Source: Chitinivorax sp. PXF-14 (GTDB lineage Bacteria > Pseudomonadota > Gammaproteobacteria > Burkholderiales > SCOH01). Taken from it: DNA of 64,000 bases. Positions 31,058 to 38,011 of the stretch are shown here, piece by piece. The notes under the pieces were generated by a model. It was not told the origin of the DNA and searched no databases. It worked only from the letters and a program-made list of their open reading frames with translations. The position numbers and the translations under genes were made by a program. The stretch lies in contig NZ_JBFNXJ010000017.1 of the NCBI RefSeq assembly GCF_040812015.1, positions 1 to 64,000 on the forward strand, written 5' to 3'. Each line of letters begins with the position of its first letter. Positions within the stretch are counted from its first letter, which is position 1.

Positions 31058-32668
31058 ATGTCTGCGGACATCCTTCAACGCGAGTGGGACTGCATCATCG
31101 TCGGCACCGGCATGGGGGGCGCCACCCTCGGCCATGCGCTGGCGCGTGCGGGTTGGCGCGTGCTGTTCTGCGAACAGGGTCGGGACACGACACGAGGCGG
31201 GCGCTCTGGCGACTATGCGGAGACTTACTTCGATCGCCCCGACTATCCGCAGGACAAGCACGGCGAGATACTGCAACAGGCCGGCCGCTGGGCCGAGTCG
31301 CTGGTCATCGAGCAGAACGGCCGCAGCCACCGCCACATGCCGTTCATCGGCTGTGGCACCGGGGGCTCCAGTGCCCTGTACGGCATGGCGCTGGAGCGAT
31401 TCTTCCCCGAAGATTTCGAGCCCGCACGGCACCATCCAGGGCACAACAGCACACTCCCGGAGCGCTGGCCCATCAGTTATCGGGAGCTGCTCCCCTTCTA
31501 TGCCGAGGCCGAAGCGCTATTCGACGTGCGGGGCAGCGTCGACCCGCTGAAGGCGAACCATGGCGCCAGCTCGTTCGGCACGCCGCCAGCGCTGACCCCG
31601 CTGAACCAGGAGTTGTTCGAGCACTTTCAACACAAGGGCCTGCACCCTTACCAGATCCCGCTTGCCTGCCGCCTTGTCGAGGGTTGCGCGTGCTGCCAGG
31701 GCTATCTGTGTTCAAAGGGTTGCAAGATTGACGCGGCAACAGCCTGCCTGACCCCGGCGCTGCGCGACTTTGGCGCAGCCCTGCTCGACCGTTGCACGGT
31801 CACCCGCCTTCATGCCGACACCCAACGGGTGAGTGGCGTGGAGTGCCTGCGCGACGGCGAGCGCTTTACCCTGCGGGCACCGCTCGTGATACTGGCGGCC
31901 GGTGCATTGAACACCCCTCGCATCCTGCTGCAGTCGACGAGCGAGCAATGGCCGTCCGGCGTCGCCAACCACTCGGGCCTGGTCGGCCGCAACCTGATGC
32001 ATCACTACACCGACCTGTACGTGCTCACGCCGCGAGGGCGTGGCGACAACCGGATGAAGCAGATCGCCTTCAACGACCTGTACCTGTCACCCGCCGGCAA
32101 ACTCGGCACGGTGCAATCGTTCGGCCGGCTACCGCCGCCTGGCATCCTGGCCGAATCGCTCAAGGCCGACATTGCCAAGAGCCGTTTCTCGGCCCTGCAA
32201 CCCGTGTACGGCCTGGTCAAGCCGGGCCTCCGGCGGGCATTGGGCGGCATGGTCGAGCATAGCGTCGTGCTGGCCACGATCGTGGAAGACCTGCCCTATG
32301 CCGACAACCAGGTACGGGTTGTCGACGGGAAAATCCACATCCGTTATCGGACCCGGCCCGAGGAGCTCGGCAGAATTCAGCTGATGCGGAGCAAGATGGC
32401 CGAGCTGCTCGCCCCTTACGCCTACAAGCTGATCAAGCAGGCCGAAAACCCCGAGTTGATCGCCCATGCCTGCGGCACCTGCCGTGCCGGCGATAAGCCC
32501 GGCGACAGCGTGGTCGACCGCAACAATCGTTGCCACGACCTGCCCAATCTCTATATCGTCGACAGCGCGTTTTTCCCGTCGAGCGGCGGCACCAACCCAT
32601 CCCTGACCATCGCAGCCAACGCCCTGCGGGTTGCCCGCCACCTCATCGACAACGCCCGACAGCCCTAA
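31058..32668 (+). CDS. GMC-type FAD-dependent oxidoreductase
   Basis: A 536-residue GMC oxidoreductase. The FAD-binding motif is IIVGTGMGGATLGHALARAG, followed by a CGTGGSSALYGM segment, and the C-terminal His/Asn region appears as ACGTCRAG and SSGGTNPSLTIAAN. Between them is an unusual cysteine cluster (CRLVEGCACCQGYLCSKGC, about residues 206-224, then another Cys), a form of the CxxC-type insert seen in some choline-dehydrogenase-like proteins. It would oxidise an alcohol or alkyl group of the operon product. The start ATG follows the glycosyltransferase stop by two bases. Confidence 0.85.
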   Translation: MSADILQREWDCIIVGTGMGGATLGHALARAGWRVLFCEQGRDTTRGGRSGDYAETYFDRPDYPQDKHGEILQQAGRWAESLVIEQNGRSHRHMPFIGCGTGGSSALYGMALERFFPEDFEPARHHPGHNSTLPERWPISYRELLPFYAEAEALFDVRGSVDPLKANHGASSFGTPPALTPLNQELFEHFQHKGLHPYQIPLACRLVEGCACCQGYLCSKGCKIDAATACLTPALRDFGAALLDRCTVTRLHADTQRVSGVECLRDGERFTLRAPLVILAAGALNTPRILLQSTSEQWPSGVANHSGLVGRNLMHHYTDLYVLTPRGRGDNRMKQIAFNDLYLSPAGKLGTVQSFGRLPPPGILAESLKADIAKSRFSALQPVYGLVKPGLRRALGGMVEHSVVLATIVEDLPYADNQVRVVDGKIHIRYRTRPEELGRIQLMRSKMAELLAPYAYKLIKQAENPELIAHACGTCRAGDKPGDSVVDRNNRCHDLPNLYIVDSAFFPSSGGTNPSLTIAANALRVARHLIDNARQP

Positions 32669-32683
32669 GGGGAGACCCACATC

Positions 32684-33586
32684 ATGTCCAGCGAAGCTGC
32701 CACCCGCCCGACCTATCAATGCAAGATTTGCGGCTACCAGACGCAATCACCCGCTGCCAGCGAGTGCGGGCAGGCACGTGGCAATACCGAGCGTTTCAGG
32801 CAGCAGCAATTCAATCTGTGGCAATGCCCGAAGTGCCAGAGCATCCACAATGTGGACCCGGTCGATTTTCAGGACATCTACACCAACTATCCGCTCAATA
32901 TGCGGCGCCTGGACGTGTTTGCCAAAGGTACGCTGGCCAATCTGCTGAAGCGGCTGCAGTTCGCCGGCCTGCGCAAGGATGCGCGGATTCTCGACATGGG
33001 CTGCGGCAACGGCCTGATGCTCGAATACCTGCGTGAACAGGGGTATGGCGATGTTCACGGCTACGACCCCTACGTGCAGGGCTACGCAACCCCGCCCACC
33101 GGCCAGCAGTTCGACTGCGTGATCGCCAATGACGTCATCGAGCATGTGCCCGACCCGCGGCAATTTGCCAAGGACTGTGCCGGCCTGGTCAAGCCTGGCG
33201 GCCTGCTGTACATCGGTACTGCAGACGTCGAGGGCGTCGACATGAGCAATCTCTCCAGTGAGCTGATGCGCTTGCACCAGCCCTTCCACCGGGTGCTGTT
33301 CAACCAGCAGAGCCTCGAAAAGATCGGCCGCGACACAGGCCTGGCCCTGCTCAAAAGCTACCGCCGATCCTACATGGACACGCTGAAGCCATTCTCGAAC
33401 TATCGCTTTCTCGACGAATTCAGCAAGGCCTTGGGCCATGTGGTGGACCGATCGCTGGCGCCAGATGCGGGCAAGGTCATCCTCAAAAAGCCCAGCCTGC
33501 TGTTCTATGCCTTTTTTGGCTATTTCCTGCCCTGCGCCTATGAACCGGCGATCGTGTTGAAGAAAGCCCCAGGGCAAGGCCTCTGA
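32684..33586 (+). CDS. Zinc-ribbon class I SAM methyltransferase
   Basis: A 300-residue methyltransferase. An N-terminal zinc-ribbon (QCKICGYQ and WQCPKCQS) precedes a Rossmann domain with SAM motif I ILDMGCGNGLMLEYL and acidic motif II GYDPY. Post-motif segments include DVIEHVPDPRQFAKDC, typical of Methyltransf_23 enzymes, and a hydrophobic C-terminus (FYAFFGYFLPCAYEP). Target unknown; the operon suggests O- or N-methylation of the same product. It is the last gene of the five-gene cluster. Confidence 0.85.
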   Translation: MSSEAATRPTYQCKICGYQTQSPAASECGQARGNTERFRQQQFNLWQCPKCQSIHNVDPVDFQDIYTNYPLNMRRLDVFAKGTLANLLKRLQFAGLRKDARILDMGCGNGLMLEYLREQGYGDVHGYDPYVQGYATPPTGQQFDCVIANDVIEHVPDPRQFAKDCAGLVKPGGLLYIGTADVEGVDMSNLSSELMRLHQPFHRVLFNQQSLEKIGRDTGLALLKSYRRSYMDTLKPFSNYRFLDEFSKALGHVVDRSLAPDAGKVILKKPSLLFYAFFGYFLPCAYEPAIVLKKAPGQGL

Positions 33587-33712
33587 AGCCCTTATGCCTG
33601 GCGGGCTGTGGCGCGATGGCAAGCCGTGTCCGCGTGTAATCGGCAGCCTTCTTCGCATATATCCCCGGCGTCAGATAATTTGACACGCCGTCAGGCTGAG
33701 CAGGCTGGTGTG

Positions 33713-33754
33713 CCCCCCAATCCACCTGGGCTTCGCAAGCCGATTCGGGGTTTT
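33713..33754 (+). terminator. Possible terminator of the acyl-amino-acid cluster
   Basis: A run of C (33713-33718) can pair with GGGG (33747-33750) around an inner GGCTT-CGC-AAGCC hairpin, followed by TTTT. The stem is imperfect, so this is a weak call. The rest of the 373-base gap (33587-33959) shows no gene; its right end carries the sigma-54 promoter. Confidence 0.35.
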
Positions 33755-33889
33755 GCCGGGAAGATGAGGGAAAACGCCAATCAAGCCTCCTGAGCAGATG
33801 TCGGCATTCTTTACACCCAGCCCACCCGGCCTACCGAACACCCGCCAAAACAACACGCAATATCATGATTTTAATAGATGTTATACAAG

Positions 33890-33907
33890 TTGGCACGGCC
33901 CATGCTT
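33890..33907 (+). promoter_or_regulatory. Sigma-54 (RpoN) promoter of the PEP-CTERM gene
   Basis: TTGGCACGGCCCATGCTT has the -24 GG (33892-33893) and -12 GC (33904-33905) separated by exactly ten bases, with the full TGGCACG -24 element. It lies 53 bases before the ATG of the PEP-CTERM gene. The sigma-54 activator PrsR encoded about 7 kb away is the likely activator; its upstream binding site was not identified. Confidence 0.88.
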
Positions 33908-33959
33908 ATGCTTAGGGCGTACAAAGAGTTTTTCAATATCGTTAACCCGAGGAGCAAAC

Positions 33960-34910
33960 ATGAAGCTCAACAAGCTATTTGCGCTGGCGCCCATCGCCGC
34001 AGCAATGGTTGCAGGGCAGGCCCATGCAGGTGCTTATGCCCTGTCGTACAACCACATCAAAGACCTGGTCATCACCTCGTCGCCAGCATTCGCTGCTGCT
34101 GATATCCAGTCCAAGAGCACGACCCGTGCGGACTTGAACGCAGCAACCGTAAACCACACCGACAGCGGCTTCAATGCGACCGCTGACGCACTGGCTTCGC
34201 AAATCAACGTTGCCAAGGCAGAAAACGACCTGACTCCGCAAGGCAAGACTGGCGTTAACTACGCTCGTGGCGACGCACAGATCGTTTCGATTCAAACCCC
34301 GTTCCCGGGCAGCTCGACTCGTGCCTGGAACGTGGCCGAAGCCAACCTGGTAAGCACCGGCACTGCGCTGGGCCAGGCTGAAAACCAATCGCTGTCGTCG
34401 CTGCAAACCAGCTTCGTTGCGACTAACAACACGACCGTCAGCTTCGACTTCTTCGCTGATCCGTACCTGCGCGCCATCGTTGATCCGGGCTCGATGCCCC
34501 CGACACTGGCTACAGCACGTCTGGCTGTTCAGATCTCCATCGTTGACGACGCAGGCAACACCGTCTTCTCGTGGACGCCCGATGGTCAGCTGGGTACTGG
34601 CATCACCGGTGGTACAGAATCGGCCGATGACACCAGCCTGAACCGCAGCGTTTCGCGTAGCCACATTGCTACCGGCACGGCTGACTACGATCCGACTGGC
34701 GATGCTTCTGTCGGCGTGGACGTTGGTACTGGCAGCATGAAGCACTTCGCAGCCATCACCAATGCGCTGGCTAACGGCACTTACACCCTGTTCCTGTCCA
34801 TGGACGAACGTGCTGACTTGCGTCTGACCGTTCCGGAACCTGGTTCGGCACTGTTGCTGGGTCTGGGTCTGGCTGGTCTGGGCCTGATTCGCCGCAAGTA
34901 TGTAGGCTAA
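33960..34910 (+). CDS. PEP-CTERM sorting domain protein
   Basis: A 316-residue secreted protein with a signal peptide (about residues 1-22, ending AHA-G) and a C-terminal PEP-CTERM signal: VPEPGSALLLGLGLAGLG followed by an Arg/Lys tail (LIRRKYVG). Exosortases recognise this signal, so the protein is expected at the cell surface or in the exopolysaccharide matrix. The mature region is Ser/Thr/Asn-rich with no enzyme motifs. Codons are noticeably richer in T- and A-ending forms than neighbours, suggesting high expression or different origin. GAGGAG lies six bases before the ATG, and a sigma-54 promoter lies upstream. Confidence 0.92.
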   Translation: MKLNKLFALAPIAAAMVAGQAHAGAYALSYNHIKDLVITSSPAFAAADIQSKSTTRADLNAATVNHTDSGFNATADALASQINVAKAENDLTPQGKTGVNYARGDAQIVSIQTPFPGSSTRAWNVAEANLVSTGTALGQAENQSLSSLQTSFVATNNTTVSFDFFADPYLRAIVDPGSMPPTLATARLAVQISIVDDAGNTVFSWTPDGQLGTGITGGTESADDTSLNRSVSRSHIATGTADYDPTGDASVGVDVGTGSMKHFAAITNALANGTYTLFLSMDERADLRLTVPEPGSALLLGLGLAGLGLIRRKYVG

Positions 34911-34932
34911 TACTGGCTTGCCAGTATTGATG

Positions 34933-34971
34933 ACGGGCAAGTGCTGATGCACTTGCCCGTTGTCTTTTTTT
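34933..34971 (+). terminator. Strong terminator of the PEP-CTERM gene
   Basis: A 12-bp perfect stem (ACGGGCAAGTGC, 34933-34944, with GCACTTGCCCGT, 34949-34960) and TGAT loop are followed by seven T. A second hairpin, AATACTGG-CTTG-CCAGTATT (34909-34928), precedes it. Confidence 0.95.
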
Positions 34972-35146
34972 GTCTGCCTATCGCATGCCAGCCCGATACC
35001 AGGCCCGACGATAGACATCCCCGTGCACCTCACCGGTACGGGCCTTCGCACACAGCGTGCCAGCGCATGCCGCCTCCTGGCCCAGGCAATGCATTCGGTG
35101 TCGCAGCGGGCGGTGTTGCACCGGGATCGCCAGGCAGATTTCAAAG

Positions 35147-35180
35147 AAATGGCGCCAACCGAGAGGCTGGCGCCATTTTT
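35147..35180. terminator. Bidirectional terminator after the prs operon
   Basis: An 11-bp stem (AAATGGCGCCA, 35147-35157, with TGGCGCCATTT, 35168-35178) has T-rich sequence on both sides. It lies 17 bases past the stop of the last minus-strand TPR gene. Confidence 0.85.
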
Positions 35181-35197
35181 CCGGGGAGTTGATCGGG

Positions 35198-38002
35198 CTA
35201 GCGCTGCAGGCTGAGCATCAGCGTCTCTGCCTCCGCCCGTTGCGGGAATGTGCCCTTGGCATCGAGTACCGGTTTCAGCACGCTCTTGGCCTTGGCCTTA
35301 TCTCCCGACTTGGCCAGGACCGCCGCATAGTGATAACGCGTCTCCGGGTTATTCGGCAATTTGTCGGCTGCCGCGGTGAACACGTCCAATGCCTTGCCGA
35401 CCTTGCCTTGCTCGAAATACAGCCAGCCCAGGGTGTCGGCAATGGTGCCATCTTTTGGCAGCGCCGCATAAGCCTGCTGCGCAAGCATAAGTGCGCGTGC
35501 AGGGTCCTGCTTGCGCACGAGCCAGGCGATATTGTTCTTGAGCAGCGGGTCGCCTGCAGATACCTTCAAGCCACGCTCATAGGCCGCCAATGCCTCCTTC
35601 TCGGCACCCTTGGACTGATACAGGGCGCCCAGGTAGGCGGAAGCCGCGACATCGGCCGTGTGGGCGCTGCTCCACGGCGCAAGCACGTTGATCGCCTTGT
35701 CCACGCTATTGGTGTTCTCGTACAGGCTGGCGAGTGTCATGACGGCCTGGGCCGAATTGGGGTTGCTCTTGCTCGTCTGTTCCATGATCACAATCGCGTC
35801 TGCCGGCTTGTTCTGCTGAGCCAGCGTATTGGCCTCGAGCACCGCGTAGCTGACCGTCTTCGAGTCTACCTTGCGCACGGCGCGCACGAGGCGCAAGGCA
35901 TCGTCGAACTTGCGCTGTTGGCGATACACACTCGCCAGGGAGAACTTGTAGTGTAGATTGCCGGGGTCGGCCTTCAGCGCTTCTTCCAGCAGCGGGAGAC
36001 TCTTGTCGAAGTCGCCCTTGTCCGCATAGGCAGTCGCCAGCATGGCCTTCGCACTGGCATCCTTCGGGCGCCCCTTGACCAAGCGCTCGAGCGTCGTGGC
36101 GGCGGCATTGACGTCACCAGCCATGGTGTAGGCCGTGCCACGGATCTTGAGCAGATCGGGATCATCGGGAAAGGCCTGGCTCGCCAGCCGGGTCGCCTCA
36201 AGCGCTTTCAGAGGCTGATTCTCACGCAGGTAGTTGCTTGCCAGCAGCACACTCGGGCCGGGACGTTCCGGATATTTGGTGACGATTTCCGCCAACAGCT
36301 GCCTGGCCTCCTGATGGCGCCCGGCACGGTCTTCGATGGCGACCCAGGTCAGCATCAGCCGCATGCTGTCCTTGCTCGCGCCGACGGCCTTTCGCAACAC
36401 TTCGCGTGCCTTGTCCAACTGGCCTTCGCTTTCATAAATGCGCGCGAGATACATCGATGCAAACGAGTCGCCGGGCTGCATGGTGTAGCTCTTCTCGAAC
36501 TGCGCCTTGGCGTCAGCCACTTTCCCTTCTAGCAACAAGGTCAAGCCGCGGAAAGCGTAAGGCAGCGCGCTTTTCGGCTCGGCTGCCTGCATCTTCTCCA
36601 CTACCTTGAGCGCCCCGGCATGATCGCCCTTGGACAGCAGCATCCAGATGACCTGCACCTGCTCCGTGGGTGCCTTCACCATGTCCTTGATCTCGTCGAT
36701 CTGGCGTGCGGCCTCGCTGTGCCGCCCCTGCGCCTCCAGCATGCGGGCCAGGCTCAGGCGGGTATGGGTAGCGTTGGCGCCGAGCGAGACGGCGCGCTCC
36801 AGCGTCTTGGCCGCTTCATCCCCCTGATTGAGCAGGGTCTGGGTCTGTGCGATGACGCCCAATACCTGTGGATCGTCTACCTTGAGCCCTTTCAGGGCGG
36901 CAACCGATTTCTCCGATGCATCCTTGTCCCCAAGTCGGGCCAGCGCCAGCGCCCTCAGCGCGGCGATATTGGTGGCGTCGGGATGCTGCGTCAGATACTG
37001 ACCAAACTGCGAGGTAGCCTGCTCGTAGTGCCCTTGGGCAAAATGCGAAAACCCGAGCCACAGGATTGCCTGATCATAGTTGGGCAGAACCTTCAAGGTG
37101 GCATCGAACAGCGCCTGGGCTTCGCCATAGCGCTTTTCCTGGTATTTCATCTTCCCTTTCAGGAAAGAGCCGATCGGGTGCCCTGGCAACAGCTTGAGCG
37201 CAGCGTCGATATCGCCGGCAGCTTCCTTCGTGTGCCCCGTCTCCAGCCGCATGGCGGCACGTTCCAGATAGGCGTTCACATTGCCGGGGTAGAGGGCTAG
37301 CGCCTTGGCATAGGCCTTCTCGGCAGCATCGTACTGCTTTTCCATACGCTCGAAATTGCCGGCGGTGATCCACACGCTCTGATTCTTGGGGTCGAGTTGC
37401 TGGGCTTTTTCCAGCAGCTTGCGCGCGGCCCCGGCACCATCCTTGAGCATCACGCAGGCAGCCTGCCCCAGATAGGATTCGGCAAATTCCGGGTCTTCCG
37501 CCAAGGCCTGCTCGTACAGCTTGCAGCCCTCATCCCACTGCCCCTTGCCCTGCGTGGCTTCCGCCCGCAAGGCAAGAATCCGCGCGCGGTTCGAACGTGA
37601 GCTGGCGGGAGAGACATCCACCTCCTTCAGCAGCTTGTCGTAGCTGTATTGCTGCAGCAGCGCCCGCCCCAGCTGAGGCTTGACCGTTTCGAGGCTGATG
37701 CCGAGTTCCACCGCGCGGCGCAGCTCCTTCTCTGCCTCGGGGCCGTTGCCGATGAACAGTTGCAGCTCGCCCAGCAGCTGACGCGCTTCCGCCAGCTTAG
37801 GGTCGGCCTGCAAGGCGTTCTTGGCTTCGATCGCGGCAGCGGATACCTTGCCTTGCTGGCTCAGTTTTCTGGCTTCGGCCAGGTGATCCTGCGCCGACCC
37901 GCCACTCTTACCGCACGCGACGACACCGCCGGTGAGAGTAAGCACCAGCACCAGCCGGGCAATGGGGCGCAGAGCAAAAGGGTGACTCACATTGAACGAC
38001 AT
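35198..38002 (-). CDS. PrsT-like TPR lipoprotein, second copy
   Basis: A 934-residue TPR protein with a lipoprotein signal (hydrophobic LVLVLTLTGGVVAC, lipobox Cys about residue 30), so membrane-anchored on the periplasmic side. The rest is more than 20 degenerate tetratricopeptide repeats. PEP-CTERM loci carry one such protein (PrsT), proposed to scaffold polysaccharide or protein export. This is the downstream of two adjacent PrsT-like genes. Its Shine-Dalgarno AAGGAG overlaps the stop of the first. It is the last gene of the operon. Confidence 0.88.
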   Translation of the reverse strand: MSFNVSHPFALRPIARLVLVLTLTGGVVACGKSGGSAQDHLAEARKLSQQGKVSAAAIEAKNALQADPKLAEARQLLGELQLFIGNGPEAEKELRRAVELGISLETVKPQLGRALLQQYSYDKLLKEVDVSPASSRSNRARILALRAEATQGKGQWDEGCKLYEQALAEDPEFAESYLGQAACVMLKDGAGAARKLLEKAQQLDPKNQSVWITAGNFERMEKQYDAAEKAYAKALALYPGNVNAYLERAAMRLETGHTKEAAGDIDAALKLLPGHPIGSFLKGKMKYQEKRYGEAQALFDATLKVLPNYDQAILWLGFSHFAQGHYEQATSQFGQYLTQHPDATNIAALRALALARLGDKDASEKSVAALKGLKVDDPQVLGVIAQTQTLLNQGDEAAKTLERAVSLGANATHTRLSLARMLEAQGRHSEAARQIDEIKDMVKAPTEQVQVIWMLLSKGDHAGALKVVEKMQAAEPKSALPYAFRGLTLLLEGKVADAKAQFEKSYTMQPGDSFASMYLARIYESEGQLDKAREVLRKAVGASKDSMRLMLTWVAIEDRAGRHQEARQLLAEIVTKYPERPGPSVLLASNYLRENQPLKALEATRLASQAFPDDPDLLKIRGTAYTMAGDVNAAATTLERLVKGRPKDASAKAMLATAYADKGDFDKSLPLLEEALKADPGNLHYKFSLASVYRQQRKFDDALRLVRAVRKVDSKTVSYAVLEANTLAQQNKPADAIVIMEQTSKSNPNSAQAVMTLASLYENTNSVDKAINVLAPWSSAHTADVAASAYLGALYQSKGAEKEALAAYERGLKVSAGDPLLKNNIAWLVRKQDPARALMLAQQAYAALPKDGTIADTLGWLYFEQGKVGKALDVFTAAADKLPNNPETRYHYAAVLAKSGDKAKAKSVLKPVLDAKGTFPQRAEAETLMLSLQR

Positions 38003-38011
38003 GAAGGCTCC

